Below, piece after piece: positions 1-13,200 of a DNA stretch of 64,000 nucleotides (positions are counted from its first letter, which is position 1; each line of letters starts with the position of its first letter). The position numbers and the translations under genes are program-made. The stretch covers positions 3,918,501-3,982,500 of the forward strand of contig JAGUCH010000002.1 in the NCBI GenBank assembly GCA_019096065.1, in the 5' to 3' direction. Origin of the DNA: Paracyclopina nana. Its lineage: Eukaryota > Arthropoda > Copepoda > Cyclopoida > Cyclopettidae. Below the pieces are notes generated by a model. That model saw nothing but the letters and a program-made list of their open reading frames with translations, searched no databases and was not told the origin of the DNA.

Positions 1-1819
1 AAAGTTGTAGAGAGGGGGACTCTATTTTTCCTGCTCCATGAAAGCATAAAACATTCTCTCATCATGTTAGATACTACTATGGCACAGCAAAGCAGTTTTG
101 TGCCAAGATGAACCAAAACAAATAGTGTGTTGATTGGTGCAGCAAATGTTGAAACCTTATCAAAGCTTATTCAGATTTAGTGATGTCAATTTATAAAGGC
201 TCTTTAGTGTAATTTAATCAAGCTCATAATAAGCCTATATTTATGCTAAAATAAGCTTGGGTGATTTGACTTGTTGAAAATGCTATAGAAAGTCAAGAAA
301 ACATATTCTTTGCGTCATCAGCAGTTTTGCTACAAAATGAAGATCTAAGGATTCCGAAACCAGATGGGTTTCCCAAAACATTAGGAGCACATTTTCTACA
401 TACTAAAAGTGAGCTCACGCTTCACTATTGGAAAAATGCTCAGAGAAGCAACAATTTGTCTTTTTTCTTGAAGGCTTCGCCCACACCCCTGATTACAAAT
501 GAGGCAGAAGGAAAAAAAATGTTAACCTAAAGGAGGCCCGAGGCCTTGGGCGCCCTTGGGGGGATTTACAACCAAAAAGCAACTTTTCACGGCCCAATTC
601 AGCTCTCAAGTAGAAAGTAGGGGGCGAATATACGAAACATAAACAAAAATGTGCCTACCTTCTTCGATTTCCGATTTGTGACCCCAATCTTTAAAGGAAT
701 TCTTTTCTCGTCGTCATACATTTTGCGATGCTCCAAAAAGCCATAAAATTGACTTGACGTCCTTGTCTGTGGAGGATTTTCCACTTTTCCTCTCCTTGCC
801 TCGGTCTCATTTGGCTGCAACAATGTAGTATACCCTCGTTAGACTTTGTCATGGCACTTGAAAGACTTGAAATTTCGTCTTTAAAAGCAATTTGAAGCAC
901 TGTTGACTAAAATGTACGAGAAGGACTCGCGCTGTCTCACAGCGTGGTTGAATGTTGTTGTTTTTTGACTTGCGCGCGCCACGTGACAAAATTACTGAGA
1001 CAATGTAAACAACCCACGTAAAGCGTTACCAGGCAAACCAAAATCAAATTAAAACATTGGCTCCAGCCTCCCTTGAGAGCAATAAGTCGAGAAATGTCAT
1101 AATTCACTGGCAGAGGCATTTTCAATTTCCGCCAAAGCAGAGAAGATCAAAAGATTTCCTGAGCAAGACACGTATAATGTTCGATTATTACTTTATTTTC
1201 CCATAGGGAAAAATATGAGGAAAAGTCAAGGAGAGAATATTAATGGCTCGGATCTCAATGGAGTATTTGTCATGCAAAGATGGTGTTTGAATTGGATGCT
1301 CCATATGGCGGTGAAAAAAGTGATGATGACATCACGTGGGAAAAGAGATGAAAGTGTCGACGGTAAAGTTCACAGTTAAACGAAGCGACAGTAGCGGCAA
1401 CGAACGAATGAACCGTTTTTACAAGGTGATATACTATCGTGACGGAAAATTACACCTTACTTAGCGGGGCACTGGAAACTGCCTCAATTGCGCGTCAAAT
1501 GTCTCTTGCTTCACAAAGTGGCAAAATAAGGCAAGAATCACGAAACTACATGGGATGCAAGTATCTTCTTTGATAAAGAAATAGTAGAGTACTCCTAACC
1601 GCTTTTCAATATTCATTTGTTTTATTTTTCAGGCAAACTACGGATTTAACTTGGAATTTTTTTCCTATGCAATATTTTAGTGCAACATTTATGCGGCCAT
1701 AAATGTCAACTTCCAAGCATTGTAGAAACAATGAGGGGCATAGATTCTGATATGGCGAAGGCATAAAAAGTGGTTTATATGAGGCTCCGGAGATCAATTT
1801 ACAGTCTGTTAGTTTTGCA
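1..1819. other. Non-genic stretch left of the first gene
   Basis: I see no exon that I can support here. The open frames are short, lack convincing splice sites in phase, and read as low-complexity AT-rich sequence. A small GC-rich patch lies near 530-565 and has no recognisable structure. The last bases before 1820 are presumably promoter and 5' leader of the gene that starts there. Confidence 0.5.
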
Positions 1820-3432
1820 ATGGCGGAAGTTTTATCCTCAAAACTGTTGTTGCGTCAGTTGTTGGCAGCAACAGTAAAATCGCCTCCATGCTATGGTGAG
1901 TCCTTCTGATCCAGATTCCAGACAAAATTGACATTAGAAAGTGTTAGCTGCTGAGCAAGAGACATTTTTTGGGTAAGCAAAAAAAATTTATAAGCCATGT
2001 AAAAAGTCCTTTTTCTCGAGAAAAAAAACTTTGGTTTGTCATGTGTCACCTATCCATTAGATATATCAAAAAAGTTTGCGTTATTTGTGATGCTTATTCA
2101 TTGTGACAACCACTCTGGGCTTAGGACGTTTCTCACAAGGTGAGCTGGTTGATGATAAAAGCAAGACCAGCATGCTGTGAAAATCATAAAAGCTTCTATT
2201 TTGGGAAACCCTTTGCACCACATAGTTCCTTACAGTTACAAGTTTTAAAATGTACAAACTTCTGAACTAGTATCAAATATTACAGATTTTGATGAAAAAT
2301 ACATTATGCAACAACAATATGCCCAAGAAAGAGGATTTAGCCACAATCATTCTAAGTTATTGTTTCAGCCGGCCTTGTCAAAAATCAAGTTGCAAAAATG
2401 AATGAAGGGTTGATCAGCAGCAGCAGCAGCAGCAGAGTTGCAGCAGGAAATAAGGACCTGCCACAGCCTGAATTGGAAGTTGAGCAAAGATGGCTGTCAG
2501 GATCAGAAGAAAATGATTACTATTGGTCCAAAAACTCTGACGACTTTCTCTACAATCAGCAATTGAGTCCGTACTACAAAAACAATTACAACCAGCAGCT
2601 GAGGCATCGGCTCCTGCAACAGCAGCAGCAGCAACAGCTGACGAACTTGGGCTCTTCGGCTGCGCTGGGCGCCACCGACACCGGAGTCGGCCTGACCGGT
2701 GTGCGCGCTGGACTAATGACCGGCTCAGGCCTCTCAGCATTAACCAGACAAAAGCTGCTTCAACAGAGAATGGCACTCTCTCAGAATAGGTAATTTTCCT
2801 ACATTCATCTGAATGGAATTTGTTAGAGAAATGTTGATCCATAGGAGGCTTTCTCAGTATGCTCAGCCTAGCAATAGGCACGGGTATGGACATGGAGGTG
2901 GGGGAGGGAGTGGAGGTCTGGATTTTCTGAGTGGTGACTTTGACATTGGCATCGATGGTGATTTGCTATTGGCAGGTCTTGCAGCTGCTGGCGCTGCCTT
3001 CTTTTTCTTGACATACCAAGCCATTACAGCTGGACGCAAAAAGAAGAGAGAGGTCACTGAAACCCGTAATGGATTCGGAGGACTTCCAGCCTGGCTTTCA
3101 GGTGAGATTAACCTGTCAAGTAAACAGAGAACAGAGCTTTGGCTATGGAACGAACCTTTATTCAGTACGCACTATAGTACTATATGGTGTGCTAACATGA
3201 TCATGAGAACCTTATGTTTCACTGGAGACAATCGTAATCCTTGATGAAAAAGGGATTTTTTGCTAATTTTCCAGCAGTGAATGTAGTTAGTTTGAGCAGA
3301 AAAAGAGCCAAGAATGTCTATGTAGACGCAAAAAATTCCACTCCACAGTGGATCAAAAAGCCGATTTTACGCGCACGAGAAATTACGTCAAATCGCAGAT
3401 TTCCGATTTTAGCACCCATTTTCAGTTTCTAA
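1820..3432 (+). CDS. Gln-rich single-pass membrane protein, hypothetical
   Basis: Exons 1820-1895, 2369-2789 and 2845-3101 join in phase with GT-AG introns. A last exon 3275-3432 is phase-compatible and gives 303 aa in total, but its composition is weak, so the C-terminus is uncertain. The first 25 residues look like a short N-terminal exon. Exon 2 carries a Ser run from AGC repeats and a Gln run near 2630, with many Tyr and Asn. Exon 3 has a Gly-rich stretch, then a hydrophobic segment of about 25 residues (DLLLAGLAAAGAAFFFLTYQ) followed at once by RKKKR, which suggests one transmembrane helix with a basic cytosolic flank. I do not recognise the family with certainty; the Ala/Leu-rich helix plus basic stop-transfer resembles uncharacterised arthropod membrane proteins. 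No enzymatic motif is visible. Confidence 0.6.
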
Positions 3433-4627
3433 TTTGTATGACTTCTAGGCTATCTAAAGAGCACAAATTAATGTTTATTGACAGATAAAGATTCAAATGT
3501 GGTGAAGGAAGCATAATTTTTGGGCAAAAGTTGATTTTGGCGAATTCAGTAGAACAGCAACTTTGCACAATTTGAGAAAAAATTGAATCTCCCATAACTT
3601 TTGACTCCAAACGACTCCAATTGAGTGACCCAGTCAGGGAAGTCAAGCTAATAGCATTAATTGATAATCCCCCAGAATTGTCTGCTCTTACTTGCTCTCC
3701 CGGGTGCCAGGATGCAATATTTTTAGCTAACAGCCAATAAGAAAAGGTGCTACGTTGATTTCGCGACTTTTTTCCGTGCGCGTGAAATCGGCAAATAAAC
3801 CCACTGTGCACTCGTATTGCGCACATTTTTTGGCCAAAGGAGGCAAACATTGAGAAGGCTTCTGCACAATTATTGGCTATAGCATGAAAAGGGATCTCAT
3901 ATCTTCAGCGCGATCCTCTCGTTGCTTCGGTCGTAATTCCCACAGATCTGGCTTCAAAGCCAACCCATTCATCATTTTCATGCTAATTCTTGTGTGCCAA
4001 CTTCAATTTTACAAAGCTGGAAAAGAAATTGATTTGATACTGTGAACAATGGGCGGGAAAACCAATTCCATTTCGATTTCGGCTTCAAAGCTTCACTTTA
4101 ATCTAAATTGAAAAATAGCTGCTATTCATCTTAATTTTATGGGTCGTGGGCGCCATATTGGGTCGCATTTCGAGAAATATGCATTTCCTAGATAACAAAC
4201 AACAACGTACTCGACTTTATTCCCATTTTCTGTATAATTCACTTTTTTGCAAAGCCTCTCTGAGACCAGCTAAAATTATGCCTTGTTCTTATACGTACGT
4301 AATGTGGATTAACGCGCAGCTTATTATCTTCTTCTTAATTCGCGGAATGGGACTTTGCACATTTATCAGCGCCTTTTTATCTCCAAGTTTTGTCACAGCA
4401 GCAATTGCGTGTGCACTTACCTCTATATAGCGCAAAGCAAAGTTGCCTCGCCTCAAAGTTTATGATATAGCAGAATACTGTTAGAGTGCTCTCGCTTAAC
4501 GACTGGTGCAATATTTTCCCTCACAATTTTCAGGTGAGCCCTCGTTATATTTGCATTTTGTGATACCCTCACCCCCCCAAAAAATAAGCTGTATTTGCAT
4601 CAAAATACAGCTCCTCTTCGCTAGATA
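3433..4627. other. Intergenic region
   Basis: No exon or RNA gene is supported. Open frames on both strands are short and their translations look like noncoding sequence. The region probably holds the promoter of the downstream GH18 gene, but no core element stands out. Confidence 0.5.
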
Positions 4628-7600
4628 ATGCTGAAATACGTGCTGCTGACAAGTTTGGTGGCCTTGGCCACTTTAAATGATAATGGCCAAGCTCAAAACG
4701 CTACAACAACAATTCCCTTCGTGGAAACTTACTGGGAATCCTGGATATTCAAGGTAAGCCGCTTTACAACATTAGTAGACCAATCCATTGATCGCGAGAT
4801 CGAAAGCAAAAAAGTTTTCGGCGGCAAAAAAAATGTTTTCCGAGAAAAAGGGCTTTTAACGCAGCCCCCTTTTGCTTTGATGCTCAATGTATCCGTAGTA
4901 TTAGCAACTGTGAAAGTAAGCCGAAAAGCAAACAGAGCATGGCACGTTGTTGTCAAGAACTTTTGAGGCCTCCCATCTAATGTGCAAGAATCTGCAACAT
5001 GACCACTATAATTTCTATACTGAGGAGTTTGGTTCCTGCGTTGTTATTGGTACAATTTTTTGCTCTCCTCGTTTTGAAAGGATTACCCCGGAGATTACTG
5101 CGCTGAGATGAAGGACGTTCCAGCTTCTTCCATCGGCTCCAAGTCTGGTGCGAACATCATCAACATTGGTAAATGACCCTCACTTTTGAGGCCCTTTTGG
5201 GCTGTCAAATGGCTCTTTTATGCGTGCGTAATCTTGCAGCCTTCGCTGATTACTCTGGCGGCTTGAATGGGATTGAGTGCGAAATTTCAAATGTGGTGAG
5301 TGGAATTGAAGCTGTGCACAAGTCCGGAGGGTTAGTCAAAGTAGCTTATGGCGGAGCTCTCTACTCCATGTCATTTGCAGTCACTGATGAGTAAATGATG
5401 AGCATTTTTACCAGTTCGCGCGACCGAGCTCGCTTTTTTAGGGCCTCCGCCGACACCTTTTGCGACTCTGTCGTGCAAATGAGAAGCGACTACAATGTGG
5501 ACGGAATTGACCTGGATGTCGAGGATGGTGGAACGAATGCACGCATTCAGACGCATCTCTTGAAATCGTGCAGGCAAAAATTGGGCCCGAATTTCCTCAT
5601 AACGTAAGAGATGGCTATCAGGTATCAGAAAGCTTTTAAAAGGTAATACCACGTGGCCATGGATTGTGTACAGCAGGCTCTTGTGTAAAATATTGTATGA
5701 CATGAGTCAATGTCCAACTACTGCAAGGCAAACAAGTTTTGGCAAAAAAGGCCTTTAGATACTAATGCACAGTGGGTAAAAAGCAAAAAGATACTAGTTT
5801 CATAACTATTCTTAATTTTGTGCATCTTGCGATCATGTCCTGTTTTTCATTCATTTTGGATGTAGACGGGATGTAGCACTTGGTTCACTTCAGTGCATTG
5901 TGTAAAATGAGATGGGCCAATTGGAAAGCTAGTTTGTGCTGGAGACGAGTGGTTTCACGTGAAATTGTGCTCGAAAACAATGGAGAATACCTGCTGAAAT
6001 ACCCAAATAATCGAGTGTGAAAAGGGGCTTCGACCCAGTAGGATTGCAAAGGCTTAAAGGCTTTGGACACGTATTTCTCCGTGAAATTATTTTTTGATTC
6101 CACCCTTCAGCAAATGAGAAAGCTGCTAATAGTGTAGCTCTTTAAAATTCGATTCTTATAAAGAAGAATGCTTAAGCTGCATCAACGATGCAGTTTCTCC
6201 TGTAAAATATGCACCAAAGTATTTTTCAGCGTGCATCTCTTTCAAAACGTACGTATAGTACTACAAATATTAGTGCAAATGTCAACTTTTGTCCCTTGTG
6301 CAAAAAAAGTGCAATGGAGATGATGCTTTTAACAGGAAGAATGACTCTCAACTTTTTGCACAAAGACCAGCCACACGAGCAAAACAAACTAACAGGGAAA
6401 TAATTTAGATAGGTGTCCAAAGCTGCGTGATTCTTTTCGTGTACGTTGAACATCTTCAGGCTGAAGATCAGCCTTTATTATCAATGAGCTTACTTTCTAA
6501 GGCCGTTTGACAGCCTTTTAAAGGCCATCACTGAAGATATCCCTCTGAGGATCCTTCAAAAAGCCACTCTTTCATGTTATATACTATATTGTAGCGAGCA
6601 TATGTGAGAAAAGCCCACATGAGCGGTTTCCGATGCTTTCCATTAACCTCGTCCTCCTTTACCTGACACATACAGAGCACATTTCATATTGTAAAATAGT
6701 AAAAAAAAGCGTCATGGTCAAGCCCATCCTGGTGAAAATGCATAGAATAAATTATCGACTTTTGAAGTGCAATTTGGTGAATACATCAAAGGCGAGTGTG
6801 ATCAATATACGACAAATATGCCGTATTGGTATTCATGCATTCAGGTTTATTTACGTATGCATTGCCTTCTGTTCTTGATGGCTCGAAAGTAAGCATGCAT
6901 TACGTTTCTTTCCTTTTTTGCAGGTACACCATTCCAGCTTTGGTCAGCAATGTTGAGCCCTGGGCATCAACGCTCAGAGATGGCGCTGAAGTACATTCGA
7001 GTTTTAATTAATTAGGATTTTTACAACATACTTTCAATTTAGTACATGGATTTTGTCAATGTCATGGCCTATGATTATTACTGGCTTGGCTACGAATTCC
7101 AGATGGATGTTGAAGCCTTGCAATCCTTGGGCATTCCCAAGGGAAGTTAAATATGAGTAAATGGCCGCGTTCACTTTTTTTGCTCGGCCTAATACTACCA
7201 GCAAAAAAGGTGTGAGCTTGGCCTAGTACATAAGCAAGAAAGCGAGCTATCTAGCGATTTTCTTGTTTATTACTCGCTCGGAAAAAATCTGGCAAATCCC
7301 CTGAAACGCAGCAAATACAAAGTTTGAAAGTAAAAACAATTTTGTTTGTGCCATAGCTATCTAATGGCAGAGGCAAAGCCAGAAATACTTTCTAGATCAA
7401 TGTATTCAGCTGTATGATTATGGTACATTGGAGATGGGGCACATTTGTCTTCATCAAGCAATTGCTCATATAATGCACTTTCTTATGAAAAAGAGAACTT
7501 TTTGTTCCACAAGAATTGCCAGATTTTTTAGTAGCATAATTACCATGCAGAGCAAAATTGTATGGGGAATCATGCCTGGACATCACGATGCTGGAAATGA

Positions 7601-7941
7601 GTACACAACTCTAGAGGATGCAGAATACAGTGCAAATTATGTGAAACAAGAAGGATTGGCAGGTAGGCAAAAAAAAAGGGGGAGCAAGAGTTGACATTTG
7701 GTGTGTGCATCCAATTTGCTATCCAATTCGACTTTTTTCATGCTTCAGGTGTTATGACTTGGGACATCAACCGCGATTGCGACCAGCGCATGAACTTTGG
7801 ACCTGGTCAAGTAAAAAGAAAACCCGCCCCTCACTTCAAAGTTCTAGTGCATTTCATCTCTATTTTTAGGACAACCTATACCAAACTGGAAAGCCACGAG
7901 CAGCCTATATTGATAAGCTGAGTGATACCTTGAATAACTAA
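4628..7941 (+). CDS. Secreted GH18 chitinase-like protein
   Basis: Nine exons (4628-4753, 5081-5168, 5240-5390, 5415-5603, 6924-6990, 7043-7141, 7551-7662, 7749-7810, 7870-7941) give 321 aa. The N-terminus is a signal peptide (MLKYVLLTSLVALATL). The GH18 catalytic motif DGIDLDVE lies at residues 151-158 with the acid Glu158 present, and the family's MAYDYYW strand follows. The last exons give MTWDINRDCD, typical of the barrel's final strand. No chitin-binding domain is present, so this is a compact GH18 fold; chitin hydrolysis is inferred from the family. Two oddities: intron 3 (5391-5414) is only 24 nt and contains an in-frame TAA, and intron 6 (7142-7550) needs a GG donor (AAG|GGAAGT). The gene is therefore either active with unusual introns or damaged. 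A polyadenylation signal AATAAA (7942-7947) directly follows the stop. Confidence 0.82.
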
Positions 7942-10241
7942 AATAAACAACACACTACCTTACAAAAAGCCTACATTTTCTCTTTTGTGTGGCCAGAAAG
8001 GCCATTAGTAGCATGGTAAATTACCATAGAGGGTAAACTTATACCATTAGGGTAGCTCCACTCAATGCTCATGGATTCTTAGTAGATTTAAGCAGCTAGG
8101 CTGCTTTTTTTGTGCAACAGCAGCCGCAGTCAGTTGTAATTTAGTACATGCATTTCCTCTCCTTTCAGGCCTTCTCGTGGATCCTTCAGCGGAAGTTATG
8201 AATAGAATTGCAAATTCAGTGCTAAATCCCTATCCAGGGTGGCTTCAACTTGACAAAAGTGATGACAAAAGAAAGTCGCGACATCATTGAAGAACCAGCT
8301 AGAAAATAGCTGCGGTTGACAATGGACTTTGACTAGATTCACACACCCTCGATAGTACGTAGTACAACCATCAAATACCTGAATCGACTTTAAAAATCTA
8401 TAAAGAAAAAAATGGTACTTTTATAAGAATGAGAACTTTCTTCATGTTAGCAGTTTTCCAAGAAAGGAATGGAACATTGATGAAAATGCCTTTCTTCTCG
8501 TTGATTTTGCACAGAAGCCTGTGGCATTTTCAATTTCCTTTCAAAGTTAGGATCCGTGTCCACAAAGATTTGCAAAAAAGATAATTTTTCCCGCCAACTC
8601 CATATCAACACACTTTCCTTCTACAATATCCAACTTTGCCATTCTCTCGAGCTCTGTCTTTCTTGAATATATCTGATTCACCTGAATTGCAATGAACTAT
8701 CGAAAGAAAGCCCTGCATTTGGACACCCTAAATAAAAAGAGCTTGATGTCCTTCGCTTGAATTTACGAAAATCGTTTATTATTTTTTAAGTTAAAAATAA
8801 TAAGAAAGGTGGGTTTAACGCAGTTTTTCCCACTGTGCTAATGCATGTATGTAAATTCTAAGAAAGTCATTCATAGACAGGGTAATGGATTGGAAATATC
8901 TATTACTTAAAAGCCTTTCCACAAAATTAAATCGGAAGTAGGCCTGCAAATAATGTATAATTTCCATGAATCATAGCTCTAGCGAGGTGTCATAAAACAT
9001 GGATGCACTAGAAAAAGCCTTTAGTGAAATTGCGATGCTTCTCAACATTCTTAGCAATACGCCTACCAAAAAATTAGAAAGAGGTTGCGTGATGTCTGCA
9101 GCTAATGTTACGTTGAGAAATAGCGACAGCTTACTGAAATAACTAAACATTCCGATTCTTCTCAGTATTTTAGCAACGAAGGTAAGAGCGCTAAAAATAT
9201 CTTTCTTGATTTTTCAATTTGAAAAAGTCTGAAAGTTGATGTTTTTTTAAGTGTAAAACTGAATTCGTTTGAAGCGGCTTTGAGTTTCAGTTGTTATCTT
9301 TATCTTTTGAGAATGCTCAGAAGCTTTCATTGAGGAATTTCAAAAATTGAGCGAGGTCAAAGAAATGACCTACGTGCAGACTCGGCTAAGCTGTGTTGAC
9401 TCGGAATTATAAGGAATTGCGTTATTGACAGAGAAAACACCTTCTTAGAAAAGCACTTTTGTCCTCCTTCTCTTTTTTCAAAGACCTTTGAGGGATGGAC
9501 AAAAGCCGCAGAATTTTCTAGCAAATCTATAAAACACTTCTTATCTGCTTCCCAGCTCTGGCTAATGGGCAATTTTTCATGCGCTGTTTTTGTAACATGT
9601 CTATTATGCCTTGTAATGAGATCCATTCTCCTCGTGTTTCAACTATTTGCTTAACAAGCTTTTTCAGATGTATCAGAAAGCTAGAGAGAGCGAGCTTCTG
9701 TGCAAATAAAAAGGCCAAAAATAACGCTAGTCAAGGTCATTTTTGGCAAAAGTGATACACAATGAACGAATTTGAAATTCATGGTCATCTTGGAGTGCGG
9801 CGTCCGGTCGGGCATTTTTGTGCTACAGCAAGAAAGAAAGTAGTAGCGCGCACACTGGGACAGTTTTGTGCGCGAAAAAAAATGTCCCTGCATAACACGG
9901 ATTTTCCCACGCCTTGCAGGCTCATTTTCCCCTTAGTGTTTCTGTTTAGGCTATAGTTGTTGCTCTTAAGAGTGGCCACACTTTTAGTTAGTCAGTTGTT
10001 TGGTAAAGATGGTGGTGAAAAGAGGGAATTTTGCAAAGTAGAGTTGAAAAAAAAATCATTTTTCTAACGACTCCTTGTGATCTCAAATGTGAAAAAAGCC
10101 AATGGTGTGGAGGACGAGTTTTCACCCAAAATATCCCAGAACTAAGTGGCGAGAGCTGTGAGAAATTAGCAAAGGTAAGAAAACATTCAATCATGAGTTA
10201 TTTCTTAACATTTTGGAATTTCGCAGATTTGAATAGCCGAA
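7942..10241. other. Intergenic region with a 5' noncoding exon near its right end
   Basis: No coding exon is supported between 7948 and about 10000. Near 10174 a GT donor (AAAG|GTAAGA) pairs with an acceptor at 10225-10226, 15 bp before the J-domain ATG. The best reading is therefore a 5' UTR exon ending at 10174 and a 52-nt UTR intron (10175-10226). Confidence 0.45.
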
Positions 10242-13200
10242 ATGTCTTTACTCAAAGATCACCAGTTTGCTGAACTGTGCCAGATACTCAAAGTGACTGG
10301 CATGCATCCCAATGATCCTGACAAGAAAGTCGTGGAAAAGGCCTTCAGAAGGCTAGCATTAAAAACCCATCCCGACAAGGTACATGAGTCATCAGTGACC
10401 ATTCTACTTGTTACTAAAAGGCTTTACACTTGTAGGGAGGAGACCCAATTGAGTTTAAGAAGATCAATGAAGCTTACAATCGTCTGATAGGTCACATTTC
10501 AAGGCTTGAAGCCATTGATGACGAAGTGGAGTTGTCAAGAACTTCTGTGATCATTGAGATTTCCAAGCAGGCTGTACCCAAGTGGAAAGAGAAGCTGCAG
10601 AATGCCTACGGCATGCCCAAAACAAGCAAAGTGAACAACCTCATGTTCAATGTAACTATTAAAAACTACCAATATGCAATATCATGATTGAAAATTGAAA
10701 AATTTGCTTTCAAATGCAGGGCCCATACAATCAATACAGGGGCAAAGGCAAGCTGACTGGCCCCATAATTCTTGTGCTCTATGAGGACCCAGAAGACAAA
10801 GTGCCCAAAATTGTGTGCAGGTGTGACAATTATATGGCCTGGATGCAAGAGCAGAAAATGCCCCTTCATCTCCACGTGGGCAGGGAGAAAAAGATCATGT
10901 TTGACCAGGTAACTTTGATAGCTTCTACAGCTTTGAATTTCAGTGGCTTAATTAATTTTGGTTAGTGGAGGATCATGAGCTTGGCCGAGTTTGGCTTTGT
11001 CTCCTTGGCTCCTGGCCATTACTCAGCTAGGCATGACTACAAAGATGCCAATGCCAACTACAAGACTGAAGCTCAAAAGCAAAGGGAGGCCAAGGAGCAA
11101 GCTGAAAAAGTGGCCAAGCAGGAGGCTGCCAAGAGAGAGGCTGCTGAGAGGAAACGTCAGGAAGAGGAAGAGGCTGCTACTGCAGCCAAGAAAGCAGAAG
11201 AGGAGAAGAAGAAAGCAGAGGCGGAGAATCAGCCTTGGTGGCAGAAATATGCAGACAAGTACCAAGGACCGGGAACTTTTAGGATGGGTGAGACCACGCC
11301 ACCTCCAGAGGATGGCTTTCCCAAAGTGTTTAGCATGACAAGTGCCTCCTTCAAAACTGCTGGTCTCCATTCCAAATTTGAAAGGCCAGCAGATCAATCT
11401 GAAAGTGAAAGCCAGCCTGAAAAAACGGTGAATAAAACCGAGGTCAAAATCGAGGCGCCTAATGTTGAAGAGGAGAAAAAGGAGCCTTTCCAAATGCCTG
11501 AAAAGGAGCGTTCTAAGTCAACACCAAAAGTGGTGGAAGAGCTTTCAGCACCTAAAGCTGAGGAAGAGATATTAGCACCTAAAGTTGAGGCAGAGATATT
11601 AGCTCCTAAAGTTGAGGAAGAGATATTAGCACCAAAAGTGGAGAAAGCGCCTTCTAAGTCACCTAGAGAGGACAGTAATCTTATTACAGACCAAGGCAAG
11701 GAAGACATAGCCAGTGAGGCAAAAGAAAGCTCAAAAAAGCCTGATCCTGTTAAGGAGGAGTCTTCAAACAAATCAGAGGTGGAAAAGGATGGAGATGAAT
11801 CCAAGCCCAAGAGAGGCCTTGCAGGCCTTGCAGAGAAAATGCTTTCTAAATCTAAAGTGAAGAAGGTGAAGACGAAAAAGGCCACCATCAAGAAAACCAC
11901 CAAAGTTGTGGACGAAGTTCAGCTTGATGAGAAGGAGAACCTTTTGTCAGATGATGCAAAAGCATCAACCTGTAGGCGAAAAAGGCCATTAGAGGACACC
12001 GAACCTGAAGGTCAGCATGATTGTCTCTTTCGCCATTTGTCAGAATTTTTCATTTGTCTGACTGTTCTTGGCCTCTCTGTTTCTTCTGCTGCTTTTCTTG
12101 TGCTGTGTCTCTAAATTATTTACCATGCTTTGCTTGACAGTTCCCCCAGCTTATTTACTACATCAAAATACATAATTGACGACGAAAGTACATCTGAAAT
12201 ACACACTTCTATATTTATAAAGATACAGCTTAAAAAAAGTCATCATCAGCTGGCCTGCAACTCCTCATACATCTAAACTAGCTAGAAGAGATGAGCCTAA
12301 AATTCCCAATGTATTAGTAAAACAACCATAAAGGACGGCAAAGGCCCAAGCAAGGATGCTACGACTATTGTAAAAAGAAATGACAACAAGGACAAAAAGA
12401 GAAATGAGAAAATTGATTTGCATGAAGTACTACATGTATCTAGTAGTGCTGTATTAAAATTGTTGTGATCAAGACCCCCGAAGCTGATTTGTTCTTTATA
12501 GATAAGCAAATTCCAGATGTTGCTGTTGAAGAAGAGGTGATTGACCTTGGCAACGAGGCTGAGCTGATGAAAACCTTGAATACAGTGAAGGCCATCAAGG
12601 AAACGCTGAGAATGCAGCAAAAGGAAGAAGTAGCAAAGCTAGGAGAGGAAGAAGCTGTGAAAGAAGATACTAAAGTAGATTATGGCGATAAGGAGACAGA
12701 AGAAGGAGAAGCTAAATTCCTTAAAGGTGAAAATGAGCAAGAAGAAATAATTTCCTCAGCCTCAGAGGTCACGACGACGACGACGACTCCCAAGGAAGAA
12801 GACATTCCTGCAATTATAGCAGAGGAAGTAGTGCTTACTGCTACGGGGGAGGAGATAGCAGACAAGACAGCTCCTACAACAGCAGTCAATGTGGGCCAAG
12901 ATGCTGCTTCTGGACAAGTGTCAAGTTGCCAAGAAACAAACAACTACAGCCTTTCCACCTCCACTTCAAAATTTCCTAGCAGGAATGCGTCAGAAGAAGA
13001 CTTGGGAAAGCTTGATCAGCAGGACCTGGAATGCAACAACGACTTAGAAACAGTAGCAGACAACGAAGAAGAAGCTGATACGTTTGACCCTCACAATGCT
13101 GGGCAAGCAAACGAGCAAATTTCTCAAACAGCAGTAAATCATGCAGAGCACGCGCCTCTAGATGACGTCGTCAGAGGAAATGATATGCAGGATGCAGACA

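Noticed and set aside
327-530. Plus-strand frame of 67 codons near the left edge
   Set aside because: No ATG start at its beginning, no splice context and no recognisable domain.
2414-2893. Minus-strand frame of 159 codons
   Set aside because: Antisense shadow of the Gln/Ser-rich exon: CAG/AGC repeats stay open in all frames. It has no splice support.
11023-11903. Long minus-strand frames of 156 and 169 codons
   Set aside because: Antisense to the Lys/Glu-rich part of the J-domain protein, giving artificial Leu/Phe/Ser-rich translations.
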